64,000 nt of DNA, taken from Dyadobacter tibetensis Y620-1. Lineage in GTDB: Bacteria; Bacteroidota; Bacteroidia; Cytophagales; Spirosomataceae. Positions 52,442 through 60,677 of this stretch are shown here, piece after piece. The stretch lies in contig NZ_AZQN01000011.1 in assembly GCF_000566685.1 (NCBI RefSeq), positions 2,501 through 66,500 of the forward strand. The letters are read 5' to 3'. The position numbers and the translations under genes are program-made. A model generated the notes under the pieces. It did not search any database. It was not told the origin of the DNA and worked only from the letters and a program-made list of their open reading frames with translations. Position 1 is the first letter of the stretch. Each line of letters opens with the position of its first letter.

Positions 52442-53092
52442 TTAGGCTTCTGCCTCTTGCTTTTGTTTGATTCGTACGATATCAAAAAGTTGTTCCAACT
52501 TCTTCAGATCCTTAGTACCCGGTTCTATCTCGAACTTACTGTTGACATCAATGCCGTAAATGGGCATGGAAACGGATAAGCTTAATATTTCCTGGATGTT
52601 TTCCAAGCTGATACCTCCACCCAGAAGGAAGGGTTTTTCGTGATCGTATTTTTTTAACAAACTCCAGTCAAACGCTATACCATTACCTCCTGGCTGATCT
52701 CCCTTGGTATCGAACAGGAACATGTCGCAATGAGGAGCATAATTATTGAGCATGGCAAAGTTGAAACTATTGTCAATAGAAAATGCCTTAATTACATTAA
52801 TGCCCTTTTGTCGCAGGATACGACACATATCAGGCATCTCCTGTCCATGCAGCTGGGCGTATTGGAGGTCGTATTTTTTTACTGTATCCATAATATAGCC
52901 CGGACTCGCATTGACAAATACCCCAATTTTTTGAATATCATGTGGGATTCCCTTAATAAACTCAGGATCCAGTCTATCTCCCACAAAACGTGCTGATTTA
53001 TCGTAGAAAATAAAACCAATATAATTCGGCATCAATTTGATTAGCTCTGCTATGTTTTCCTCGACACGCATGCCGCAAACTTTGATTTTCAT
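52442..53092 (-). CDS. trpF: Phosphoribosylanthranilate isomerase
   Basis: This enzyme isomerises PRA to CdRP by an Amadori rearrangement. The 216-residue TIM barrel has the signature KVCGMRVEENIAE, with the general-base Cys in CGM. LQYAQLHGQEMPDMCR and the general acid region FLFDTKGDQPGGNGIAFDW are also seen. Phosphate-binding GGGISLENI is present. It lies 18 bases after trpC. Confidence 0.97.
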   Translation of the reverse strand: MKIKVCGMRVEENIAELIKLMPNYIGFIFYDKSARFVGDRLDPEFIKGIPHDIQKIGVFVNASPGYIMDTVKKYDLQYAQLHGQEMPDMCRILRQKGINVIKAFSIDNSFNFAMLNNYAPHCDMFLFDTKGDQPGGNGIAFDWSLLKKYDHEKPFLLGGGISLENIQEILSLSVSMPIYGIDVNSKFEIEPGTKDLKKLEQLFDIVRIKQKQEAEA

Positions 53093-53110
53093 AGGTAGTT
53101 CGAATTGGGT

Positions 53111-53902
53111 TTAAACGTTTAGTTTATGTTGAAGGGCTCTAAAGGCTTCTCTCGGATCCTCGGACTTCATAAATGTTTCTCCAATCAGAAATCCTTTGTA
53201 TCCGTTATCATATAAACCAAGAATCGTATGAGGGTGTTCCAAACCACTTTCTGATATCTTAACAAATGATTCTGGTATATATGTACTTAGTAAGACGGAG
53301 ATTTCTGTGGAAGTATCAAATGTTTTCAAATTTCTATTATTTACTCCTACAATATCTATCTGATCACATAGTGATTCTTGAAGTTCTTCGAGGTTATGAA
53401 CCTCTAGAAGTACTTCCATGCCAAGTTCTTTTGCTCTACTGGCCATAGTTTGCACTTCTTTGGGCGTCAGGCATGCTGCAATCAGTAGGACCAGGTCGGC
53501 GCCGATAGCTTTCGCTTCGAAGAGCTGGTACTCATCTATCATAAAGTCCTTTCGCAGCATGGGGATGCCTGGGTTGGCCTGGCGAGCCTCTTTGAAATCC
53601 TGAAAAGATCCTCCAAAAAAGTCTGTATCGGTCAGTACTGATAAGGCAGCTGCTCCCCCTTCCGTATAGGCCTGGGTGACATTGCCTGGGGTTGCATTAG
53701 GGTTTATAATCCCTTTGGAAGGGGATTTTCTCTTGAATTCCGCGATGATCTGAGGGCTGTTCGCTGCCCTTAATTTCTCAGCCAATGAAAGGTGTTCTCT
53801 GCTGAAAAGAGCCTCCTTTTCCAGGTCCGCTATGGTTTTGATCTTTTTGGCAGCCTGAACTTCTTCTCGTTTTCTGGCTACTATTTTATCTAGAATATTC
53901 AT
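53111..53902 (-). CDS. trpC: Indole-3-glycerol phosphate synthase
   Basis: This enzyme closes the indole ring from CdRP. The 263-residue TIM barrel has IIAEFKRKSPSKGIIN (catalytic Lys in FKRKSPS), LSVLTDTDFFGGSFQDF and LRKDFMIDEYQ. GVNNRNLKTF and SESGLEH follow. It is a separate enzyme here and not fused to trpF. Confidence 0.97.
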   Translation of the reverse strand: MNILDKIVARKREEVQAAKKIKTIADLEKEALFSREHLSLAEKLRAANSPQIIAEFKRKSPSKGIINPNATPGNVTQAYTEGGAAALSVLTDTDFFGGSFQDFKEARQANPGIPMLRKDFMIDEYQLFEAKAIGADLVLLIAACLTPKEVQTMASRAKELGMEVLLEVHNLEELQESLCDQIDIVGVNNRNLKTFDTSTEISVLLSTYIPESFVKISESGLEHPHTILGLYDNGYKGFLIGETFMKSEDPREAFRALQHKLNV

Positions 53903-53937
53903 AATCAGTAAAAGCTATCGGGCAAAGTATAGGAGTG

Positions 53938-54927
53938 TTACAGGGTTACGAGTTTTTCAAAGCATTTCAAAGCCCTTTGGCTCTCTAACGACTCCCGTGC
54001 CTTGGCGGTGGCCTCTTCGAAAGACATTGTAGTGTTGGCACAGTATAGAGCCATCGCCGCATTGGCGATAACAGCCTGTTTCTGTGCCGAAGTACCCTGA
54101 TTTTGGAGTACATTCATGAATATGCTCGCCGAATCTTCTACGGATACCCCACCGCTGAGTTGGACTGCCTGCAAGGTTTCCAGGCCTAAATCGCCGGGCA
54201 TTAATACCTGCTCCGAATTCGGACCAATTGCCTTGAAAGCCCCGGTAAGTGATACTTCGTCGTAACCATCCAGTGAATGGATAACCAAGAAGGATTTGTC
54301 GGTTTGCTGGTAAAGATAAGCAAAAAGACGTGCTAACTCAAGGCTGAAAACGCCTACCAGCTGCTTTTGGGGAGACGCTGGGTTGACCATAGGCCCCAAC
54401 ATATTAAAAAAGGTTTTGACCCCTAACTCTTTCCGTACTGGACCAACATTTTTCATGGCGGGATGGAATAACGGGGCATGAAGAAAACATACCCCGGCCT
54501 GGGCAATTTGCCGTTCGAGACGGTCGGGATCGTTTGTGAATTTCACTCCCAGGTACTCCAGCACGGTAGAGGATCCACAGTGAGAGGAGACTCCATGATT
54601 ACCATGCTTGGCTACATTCTGCCCGGCTCCGGCCACAACGAAACAAGAAAGCGTGGATATATTAAATGTGTCCTTTCCGTCTCCTCCCGTTCCACAGACA
54701 TCTATAGGGTCGTAGGCCGAAAGGTCTATACGCTGGCATAGGTCGAGTAGGCCGTCACGGAAGCCTTCCAGTTCCTGAACGGTGATGCTGCGCATGGCAT
54801 AAATGGTTAGAAATGAGGCTATTTCCGAGGTGCTGTACTGGCCTGTGCCAATGCCGATAAGGACTTCCTTCGCTTGCATTTTGGTAAGTACCTTGTATTC
54901 AAACAGATCGTTAAGAATGCGTTTCAT
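53938..54927 (-). CDS. trpD: Anthranilate phosphoribosyltransferase
   Basis: This enzyme transfers PRPP to anthranilate. The 329-residue protein has VCGTGGDGKDTFNISTLSCFVVAGAGQNVAKHGNHGVSSHCGSS (the PRPP/anthranilate loop, about 77-118) and GPMVNPASPQKQLVGV. It is not fused to the glutaminase subunit, since trpG is a separate gene 51 bases upstream. Length and motifs are complete. Confidence 0.97.
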   Translation of the reverse strand: MKRILNDLFEYKVLTKMQAKEVLIGIGTGQYSTSEIASFLTIYAMRSITVQELEGFRDGLLDLCQRIDLSAYDPIDVCGTGGDGKDTFNISTLSCFVVAGAGQNVAKHGNHGVSSHCGSSTVLEYLGVKFTNDPDRLERQIAQAGVCFLHAPLFHPAMKNVGPVRKELGVKTFFNMLGPMVNPASPQKQLVGVFSLELARLFAYLYQQTDKSFLVIHSLDGYDEVSLTGAFKAIGPNSEQVLMPGDLGLETLQAVQLSGGVSVEDSASIFMNVLQNQGTSAQKQAVIANAAMALYCANTTMSFEEATAKARESLESQRALKCFEKLVTL

Positions 54928-54978
54928 AAAATTGGATATACAATATGGAGTCTTATTGAAAGATTAGGTTAAGAAATA

Positions 54979-55545
54979 TTAATCCTCTAACCAATTCTGG
55001 AGCATTAACTTTCCATTTTCAGTAAGTACTGATTCTGGATGAAACTGAACTCCCCGAACGTCGTAACGGCTGTGAGCTAAAGCCATTACCCGTCCCTGCT
55101 CGTCGGTAGCCGTGATCTTAAGCTCCGGGGTAAAGGATTCCGGAATGACGGTCCAGGAATGATATCGTCCTACCCGAACTGGTGAAGAAATGTTGCGGAA
55201 GATTCGCTCCTGGGGGTCGGTTATGATGGCCAGGTCGCTGATACCATGCAATACCTCACTCATATTTTCCAGTTGAGCACCATATACCTCCCCAATGCCC
55301 TGATGGCCCAGACATACCCCCAGTATACTCTTTGTGGGGCCATAGGTACGGATAACCTCCTGCATGATCCCTGCTTCGGATGGGATTCCGGGACCCGGAG
55401 ACAACAAAATTTTATCATAACTGTTAACCTCCTCCAGGGAGATTTTATCGTTTCGAAAGATGTCCACCTGGTCATGTAACTCACGCAGGATATAGACCAG
55501 ATTGTATGTGAAGGAATCGTAATTGTCGAGAACTAATATTTTCAT
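54979..55545 (-). CDS. trpG: Anthranilate synthase component II (glutamine amidotransferase)
   Basis: The 188-residue class I glutaminase supplies ammonia to TrpE. It has LSPGPGIPSEAG (about 49-60), the nucleophile Cys in GVCLGHQGIGE (about 76-86) and the His/Glu pair in QFHPESVLTENG. It may serve para-aminobenzoate synthesis as well. It begins 36 bases after trpE. Confidence 0.97.
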   Translation of the reverse strand: MKILVLDNYDSFTYNLVYILRELHDQVDIFRNDKISLEEVNSYDKILLSPGPGIPSEAGIMQEVIRTYGPTKSILGVCLGHQGIGEVYGAQLENMSEVLHGISDLAIITDPQERIFRNISSPVRVGRYHSWTVIPESFTPELKITATDEQGRVMALAHSRYDVRGVQFHPESVLTENGKLMLQNWLED

Positions 55546-55581
55546 CTGAAATGAATATAGAGATAATGGATGAATGCTTTA

Positions 55582-57003
55582 TTATATTTCGTTGGCAAAC
55601 TCAATGGCTTTACGAAGTGCAGCCAGTTTGCTGTTAATTTCCTGAAGTTCGCTCTCTACAACCGACTTGGCCACCACGCCCATTCCGGCTCGGTAAAACA
55701 GGGTATTGTCCTTACTCAGGAAGGTGCGGATGGCGATGGCATGGTTGAAGTCCCCATTGAAATCCATGAATCCGATGGCGCCCCCATAAATGCTGCGATT
55801 GCTGGTTTCCATCTGGTCGATCAGCTTCATGGCGTTATGCTTGGGAGCCCCCGATAGAGTTCCTGCTGGAAAGGTGTCGGCCACTAGCTGAAGTGGATTG
55901 ACATGGGCCGTCATCTTACCTACCACCTTCGACACCAGGTGGATGACATGGGAATAATACTGTACCTCCTTATAATTGGTTACCTCTACGGCTTCGCAGC
56001 TACGACTAAGGTCATTACGTGCCAAGTCCACGAGCATGACATGCTCGGCGGTCTCCTTGGGGTCATTCAGCAATTCTTTAGCCGCAATCGCATCGGCTTG
56101 GTCATCTCCTGTCCTTTTAAAAGTGCCTGCGATAGGGTGTATTTCTGCTTGTCCATCCTTTATAAAAATCTGCTTCTCAGGGGAAGACCCGAAAATCTTA
56201 TAATTGCCATAGTCGAAATAAAATAAGTAAGGAGAGGGATTAATGGATCGGAGTGCCCTGTAAACATTGAAGTCGTCGCCCTGAAAACTGCGGCTAAAGC
56301 GTCGGGAAGGCACGATTTGGAAAACATCGCCCCGAAGGCAGTGGTCGATTCCCTGTTGGATTACCGTTCGCATTTCATCGTCAGTAACATTGGAGGTCTC
56401 CTCCGACGTTATTTTAAAGCCATATTGCGGATAGTTTCGATTTTTGATCAGGGTTTCAATTTGCTGAAGCCCACTGCCTGCTGCCTGGTTACCATAGGTA
56501 TGCTCGAAAATATAGAGTTCGTTTTTGAAATGGTTGATGGCAATGACATATCGAAATACCTGATAGAAAATTTGGTCGATAGCGGTCTCTTTACTGGGGC
56601 CCTGCACGTCGATGTCCTCAAAATACTGAACGGCATCGTAGGTCATATGTCCGAACAGGCCATTGGTGATGAAAGGGAAGTTATGCTTTTCGGACTGGAA
56701 GCCTTGGGCAAAGCCATAAAGAGCCTGAACGGCATCCTTTTTATTTTCCAGTTGGTAGGACACTTTTTCTCCATTGGGATAGAGTGACGAAACCTCGCTA
56801 TCATTGAGTTTAAAAGAAGCTACAGGGTCGCAGCAGATATAGGAAAACGAGTTGTCGTTGCCATGATAGTCCGAACTTTCCAGTAAGATGGTGTTTACAA
56901 ACCGATCTCTAAGCTTTAGATAAATCGATACGGGTGTAAGGGTGTCTGCGAGTAGTTTTTTATACTCCGACTTAATGGGGAAGGTTTTTGATTCGATTTG
57001 CAT
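55582..57003 (-). CDS. trpE: Anthranilate synthase component I
   Basis: This enzyme converts chorismate to anthranilate with ammonia from TrpG. The 473-residue protein has the LLES tryptophan-binding motif (TILLESSDYHG), the chorismate core IFGSSPEKQIFIKDG and PIAGTFKRTGDDQADA. ELLNDPKETAEHVMLVDLARNDL, FPAGTLSGAPKHNAMKLI and YGGAIGFMDFNGDFNHAIAIR follow. It is expected to be feedback-inhibited by tryptophan. It is the first structural gene after the attenuator at 57027-57165. Confidence 0.98.
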   Translation of the reverse strand: MQIESKTFPIKSEYKKLLADTLTPVSIYLKLRDRFVNTILLESSDYHGNDNSFSYICCDPVASFKLNDSEVSSLYPNGEKVSYQLENKKDAVQALYGFAQGFQSEKHNFPFITNGLFGHMTYDAVQYFEDIDVQGPSKETAIDQIFYQVFRYVIAINHFKNELYIFEHTYGNQAAGSGLQQIETLIKNRNYPQYGFKITSEETSNVTDDEMRTVIQQGIDHCLRGDVFQIVPSRRFSRSFQGDDFNVYRALRSINPSPYLFYFDYGNYKIFGSSPEKQIFIKDGQAEIHPIAGTFKRTGDDQADAIAAKELLNDPKETAEHVMLVDLARNDLSRSCEAVEVTNYKEVQYYSHVIHLVSKVVGKMTAHVNPLQLVADTFPAGTLSGAPKHNAMKLIDQMETSNRSIYGGAIGFMDFNGDFNHAIAIRTFLSKDNTLFYRAGMGVVAKSVVESELQEINSKLAALRKAIEFANEI

Positions 57004-57026
57004 GTTTAGAAAAAAAAGTTGGAAAC

Positions 57027-57064
57027 AAAAAAAACGGCTCGCTGTTGAATGAACAGCGAGCCGT
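57027..57064 (-). terminator. trp attenuator terminator
   Basis: ACGGCTCGCTGTT (57034-57046) and AACAGCGAGCCGT (57052-57064) form a perfect 13-bp GC-rich stem with a 5-base loop. Read on the minus strand it is followed by an 8-T run (57027-57034). It lies 38 bases after the leader peptide stop and about 24 bases before the trpE ATG, the classic position of a trp attenuator. Confidence 0.9.
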
Positions 57065-57082
57065 GATACGAGTATTTTTTCA

Positions 57083-57154
57083 ATTGTATACCATACAGTA
57101 GCCTACGCGTCCAATCCATTTAGACGAGCTTGCCACCACCATACGATATTCAAT
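57083..57154 (-). promoter_or_regulatory. Possible alternative pairing in the trp leader
   Basis: On the minus-strand transcript AUUGAAUAUC (57154-57145) can pair with GGUAUACAAU (57092-57083), with one mismatch and one G:U. It encloses the Trp codons. It could be part of the stalled/non-stalled leader structures, but I found no strong antiterminator complementary to the terminator 5' arm. Confidence 0.35.
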
Positions 57155-57165
57155 GTAGTATTCAT
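57103..57165 (-). CDS. trpL: trp operon leader peptide with three tandem Trp codons
   Basis: ATG at 57165 and stop TAG at 57103-57105 give the 20-residue peptide MNTTLNIVWWWQARLNGLDA. Three consecutive TGG codons (residues 9-11), the short length and the following terminator are the defining features of ribosome-mediated tryptophan attenuation. A purine-rich GAGGAGG lies about 20 bases upstream of the ATG, farther than a normal Shine-Dalgarno site. Too short for ORF callers. Confidence 0.9.
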   Translation of the reverse strand: MNTTLNIVWWWQARLNGLDA

Positions 57166-57211
57166 GAGTCGATATTATTAATCGATCCTCCTCAGGGAGA
57201 GTACGATGCTG

Positions 57212-57243
57212 CAAATATATAAAAAGACCATGGAGATATTCAA
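57212..57243 (-). promoter_or_regulatory. Bacteroidota-type trp promoter
   Basis: On the minus strand TTG (57241-57243), 21 bases, then a perfect TATATTTG (57212-57219). Transcription should begin near 57205, leaving about 40 bases before the leader peptide ATG. The -33 element is inside the loop of the tatC terminator. Confidence 0.8.
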
Positions 57244-57260
57244 GCTTCCATGGTCTTTTT
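57221..57260 (-). terminator. Intrinsic terminator of tatC
   Basis: AAAAAGACCATGGA (57221-57234) pairs with TCCATGGTCTTTTT (57247-57260), a perfect 14-bp stem with a 12-base loop and T-rich end on the minus strand. It is 31 bases past the tatC stop. Confidence 0.85.
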
Positions 57261-57291
57261 ATTTTTTGGTACTTATTTTCAATCGATTATT

Positions 57292-58155
57292 TTATTCCAC
57301 CGGGCCCTGGAGATTTTTTTCCTCCCGAAGCCTCTCTTTTTCCACTCTTCCCGATACCAGTATACTGATTTCGAAGAGAAGGAATAAGGGGATAGCGACC
57401 AGAATCTGGCTATAAATATCCGGTGACGGGGTAATAATAGCGGCTACAATTAAGATCACAATGATAGAATGCTTGCGGTACTCGCGCATAAATGCAGGAG
57501 TAAGTATACCTACTTTCGAAAGCACAAATACTACGACCGGCAACTGGAAGGCTATTCCACAAGCTAGGGTGAGGGTGGCAACTAAGGATATATAGGAGCC
57601 TATACTGAATTCATTGATAATGGCAGGATCTAAGGTGAAGTTGGCCAGGAAATTGATAGCCAAGGGGGTCACGATATAATAGCCAAATAGTACTCCTGAA
57701 AAGAATAGGAAAGTAACATAAAAAACGGCACCCCGGGCCGACCTCCTCTCGGAGGGCTTAAGGCCAGGCTTGATAAAACGCCATATTTCCCAGAAAGCAT
57801 AAGGGAAAGCAAAAACTAAACCGGCAATTACCGATGAGGTCATACTCATCGTGAACTGGTCGCCCACTCCTATCGCCTGGAGCTCAAAGTTGAGTGCCTT
57901 AATACAAAGTTCGTCATATTTCACCTTGTCAGCCAGCAGGCAGAGCATGCGATAAGTCCAAAACTCAGGCCGTGATGGGGCAATAATGACATAGTGATAC
58001 AATTCTTCTATATAAGCGAAAGCGATGATAGCAAACACGAGAATGGAGCCTGCAGCTCTGATAACGTGCCATCTCAATTCTTCCAGATGACTCAGAAAGG
58101 ACATTTCTTCTCCTGAATCGTCTTCGGTATTGTCTAAATCCTGATCTAAAGGCAT
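57292..58155 (-). CDS. tatC: Sec-independent protein translocase subunit TatC
   Basis: TatC is the receptor of the twin-arginine export pathway for folded proteins. The 287-residue protein has six predicted membrane helices and the family N-terminus MSFLSHLEELRWHVIRA, with the conserved Glu in the first periplasmic region. FYVTFLFFSGVLFGYYIVTPLAINFLANF and later GIAFQLPVVVF are the central motifs. TatA/B are not adjacent. It has an N-terminal acidic extension (DQDLDNTEDDSGEE). A terminator follows. Confidence 0.96.
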   Translation of the reverse strand: MPLDQDLDNTEDDSGEEMSFLSHLEELRWHVIRAAGSILVFAIIAFAYIEELYHYVIIAPSRPEFWTYRMLCLLADKVKYDELCIKALNFELQAIGVGDQFTMSMTSSVIAGLVFAFPYAFWEIWRFIKPGLKPSERRSARGAVFYVTFLFFSGVLFGYYIVTPLAINFLANFTLDPAIINEFSIGSYISLVATLTLACGIAFQLPVVVFVLSKVGILTPAFMREYRKHSIIVILIVAAIITPSPDIYSQILVAIPLFLLFEISILVSGRVEKERLREEKNLQGPVE

Positions 58156-58307
58156 ACGGTTATAATAGTACTAAAAAATGAACCTCTCTGAGGGGCAGCC
58201 CGAAACTGGCCTCTGGGTGTTTACCTTGAGGGTTAATAAGAAATCTATCTACGAATAAATTATTGAAAAAGATGGATAGGTCTTTCACTTATCGTATTTA
58301 CTTAAAA

Positions 58308-58333
58308 AACCCGCCGCTTAAGTGCGGCGGGTT
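58308..58333 (-). terminator. Intrinsic terminator of pdhA
   Basis: AACCCGCCGC (58308-58317) and GCGGCGGGTT (58324-58333) form a GC-rich 10-bp stem with a 6-base loop and a T run on the minus strand (AAAAAA at 58304-58309). It lies 20 bases past the pdhA stop. Confidence 0.9.
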
Positions 58334-58353
58334 ATCTTGATCAAGTGAAAGAT

Positions 58354-59385
58354 TTAGTCCATTACAAATGGATAGTCGTCTTCCACATATACATCTGTAT
58401 AGGCTTCCGAGGCATCGGGAAATTCCGACTCTTCTGCAAATTGTACCGAATCGGCAACAATTCCTTTTATCTTCTTGTCAATTGCATCAAGCTCTTCGGC
58501 TGTAGCAATCTTGTTTTCTAAAATAACGGCACGAATCTGCTCTATCGGATCGCGGTGTTTGTATTCCTCGACTTCTTCTTTGGACCGGTATTTCTGAGGG
58601 TCCGACATCGAATGCCCCCTGTAGCGATAGGTTCTGAATTCAAGGAATGTAGGTCCATCTCCCTTGCGTGCGCGCTCTGCTGCACGGGAAACCGCTTCGT
58701 GGATGGCCTCAACGCTCATTCCATCAACCGGTTCAGAGGGGATATCATAGCCTTCCCCAAGCGTATAAAGCTCGGTAACGTTGGAAGAACGCGCTACGGA
58801 AGTACCCATGGCATATCCATTATTCTCCACTACGAAAATCACAGGAAGTTTCCAGGTCATGGCCATATTCAGGGCCTCATGAAATGCCCCCTGACGAATG
58901 GCACCATCACCGAAGTAACAAATACAAACCTTACCGGTTTTCTTGTACTTCTCTGCAAAGGCGATTCCAGCTCCTAGGGGGATCTGAGCACCTACAATTC
59001 CATGACCACCTACGAAGCCCACTTCCTTGTCGAAAATGTGCATGGAGCCACCTTTTCCTTTGGTTGTACCCGTTTTCTTGCCAAAAAGCTCCGCCATAAT
59101 GGCGTTGGGGCTCGTGCCTAAGGCCAAAGGAATACCGTGGTCGCGGTAGGCAGTGATGTACTTATCTCCCTTGGTCAGGGCGGTTACCGCACCAGAGGAA
59201 CAGGCTTCCTGACCGATATACAAATGACAAAACCCGCGAATCTTTTGCTGGCCATAAAGTTGTCCAGACTTTTCTTCGAAGCGTCTTTGTAGGAGCATAT
59301 TCTCAAACCAGAACATATAACGCTCGGCCGAATGCTGTAATTTTTTGGGTGCTGCTGCTTTCTTTTTTTCAGTAACGGTAGCCAT
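58354..59385 (-). CDS. pdhA: Pyruvate dehydrogenase E1 component alpha subunit
   Basis: This thiamine-diphosphate subunit of E1 decarboxylates pyruvate for acetyl-CoA formation. The 343-residue protein has the conserved GDGAIRQGAFHEALNMAMTWKLPVIFVVENNGYAMGTS (TPP-binding GDG...NN), ITAYRDHGIPLALG, and the phosphorylatable-type loop YRYRGHSMSDPQKYRSKEE. The N-terminus is Lys/Ala-rich (TEKKKAAAPKKLQH). E1 beta and E2 genes are not in the window, and a terminator directly follows, so it stands alone. Confidence 0.95.
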   Translation of the reverse strand: MATVTEKKKAAAPKKLQHSAERYMFWFENMLLQRRFEEKSGQLYGQQKIRGFCHLYIGQEACSSGAVTALTKGDKYITAYRDHGIPLALGTSPNAIMAELFGKKTGTTKGKGGSMHIFDKEVGFVGGHGIVGAQIPLGAGIAFAEKYKKTGKVCICYFGDGAIRQGAFHEALNMAMTWKLPVIFVVENNGYAMGTSVARSSNVTELYTLGEGYDIPSEPVDGMSVEAIHEAVSRAAERARKGDGPTFLEFRTYRYRGHSMSDPQKYRSKEEVEEYKHRDPIEQIRAVILENKIATAEELDAIDKKIKGIVADSVQFAEESEFPDASEAYTDVYVEDDYPFVMD

Positions 59386-59503
59386 CTATTTGGTTCTCGT
59401 TTATAAAGACAGAACTTTGTCTTTAAGTTAATGGTTGAACAGAGTCTGTTTGTTGCGGTACTCACGCAATTGATTTGCGAAAATAAGCATAAACTAAATA
59501 ACA

Positions 59504-60622
59504 ATGAAGCTCATGTGGCTAGAAAAACTCCATCTTACTTACTTTAAGAGTTATGAAGAGCGTGTTTTTACCTTCGGACCACAGGTAAATTGCATCATTG
59601 GAGAGAATGGGAGCGGTAAAACGAACTTACTCGATGCAATATATTTTCTTAGTCTTACCAAAAGCGCCTTCCAGAGCCAAGACGCCCTGTCTGTCCAACA
59701 TCAGGCCGATTTTTTCCTAATCGATGGGGTGTTTCAGGCCCAGGAAAGGGCCACTCAGATTACCTGTAGCTACCAAAAGGGGCAACGGAAGCTTTTTATG
59801 GCCGACAAAAAAAACTATGACAGGCTTAGCGACCATATCGGTGCATTTCCCTTGGTATTAATTGCGCCCAACGACACCGACCTGATCCGCGATGGTAGCG
59901 AGGAACGAAGACGCTTCTTCGATGGGGTGCTGTCTCAGGCAGCCGGCGATTATTTGCAGGATTTTTTGCAGTACAATAAAATTCTTCAGCAAAGAAATGC
60001 CTTGTTAAAGCTTTTTGGAGAGAGAAATTACCTAGATCAGGATTTATTAGAAACTTATAACGAGCCTATGGTCCTATATGCTCAGCGGATTTTTCAACAT
60101 AGGAAACACTTTATGGATCGTTTTCTTCCCTTGTTTCGCAAATATTATAAGTACCTCAGTAGCGGTAAAGAATTGGTGGATATTACCTACGAAAGCGAAG
60201 TCGCCAGCGCAGATTTTCCTACCGAATTTCGGAAAAATGCCTCTCGGGATCTCCATGCACATCGAACACTTAAAGGGGTTCATAAAGACGAATATGTCTT
60301 CGAAATAGATCGAGTGAGCCTGAAGAAATTTGGATCACAAGGTCAGCAAAAATCTTATCTGATCGCATTAAAGCTGGCACAATTTGAGCTTTTAAAGCAG
60401 GAAAAAGGCCTAACCCCCATCCTGCTGCTGGACGATATATTCGACAAACTCGATGATCGGCGAATTCAACAGCTTATAGAGCTCATCGATGATGGCTTTC
60501 TAGGCCAGGTGTTTATTACTGATGCTCGACCGGAGCGATCCCAGAAAATTCTTGATAAAGTAAAAGCAGAAGTTCGGTTTTATGAAATCGTAGGGACGGA
60601 TCTACAGGCCAATAGCCTTTAA
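59504..60622 (+). CDS. recF: DNA replication and repair protein RecF
   Basis: RecF loads RecA at gapped DNA. The 372-residue SMC-like ATPase has Walker A GENGSGKTNLLDAIYFLS (about 34-51), the signature KKFGSQGQQKSYLIALKLAQ and Walker B PILLLDDIFDKLDDRR. recF usually belongs to the dnaA-dnaN-recF cluster. Here it is alone and divergent from pdhA, with a promoter gap of 118 bases. Its presence supports an origin-proximal location. Confidence 0.97.
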   Translation: MKLMWLEKLHLTYFKSYEERVFTFGPQVNCIIGENGSGKTNLLDAIYFLSLTKSAFQSQDALSVQHQADFFLIDGVFQAQERATQITCSYQKGQRKLFMADKKNYDRLSDHIGAFPLVLIAPNDTDLIRDGSEERRRFFDGVLSQAAGDYLQDFLQYNKILQQRNALLKLFGERNYLDQDLLETYNEPMVLYAQRIFQHRKHFMDRFLPLFRKYYKYLSSGKELVDITYESEVASADFPTEFRKNASRDLHAHRTLKGVHKDEYVFEIDRVSLKKFGSQGQQKSYLIALKLAQFELLKQEKGLTPILLLDDIFDKLDDRRIQQLIELIDDGFLGQVFITDARPERSQKILDKVKAEVRFYEIVGTDLQANSL

Positions 60623-60642
60623 GACTATGGCCTGTTTGTTTT
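60604..60642 (+). terminator. Intrinsic terminator of recF
   Basis: ACAGGCC (60604-60610) and GGCCTGT (60629-60635) pair with some extension through AATAG/CTAT, and a T run follows (60635-60645). The stem begins inside the last recF codons. Confidence 0.75.
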
Positions 60643-60677
60643 TTTGTTGAAGAGCTGAACCTTCTCCAACCCCCTGG

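Larger units (their letters stand above)
57004..57291. other. trp operon leader and promoter region between trpE and tatC
   Basis: From the trpE end outward it holds the attenuator terminator (57027-57064), the leader peptide (57103-57165), the promoter (57212-57243) and the tatC terminator (57221-57260). Promoter and terminator overlap in space, since the -33 region lies in the tatC hairpin loop. Confidence 0.85.
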
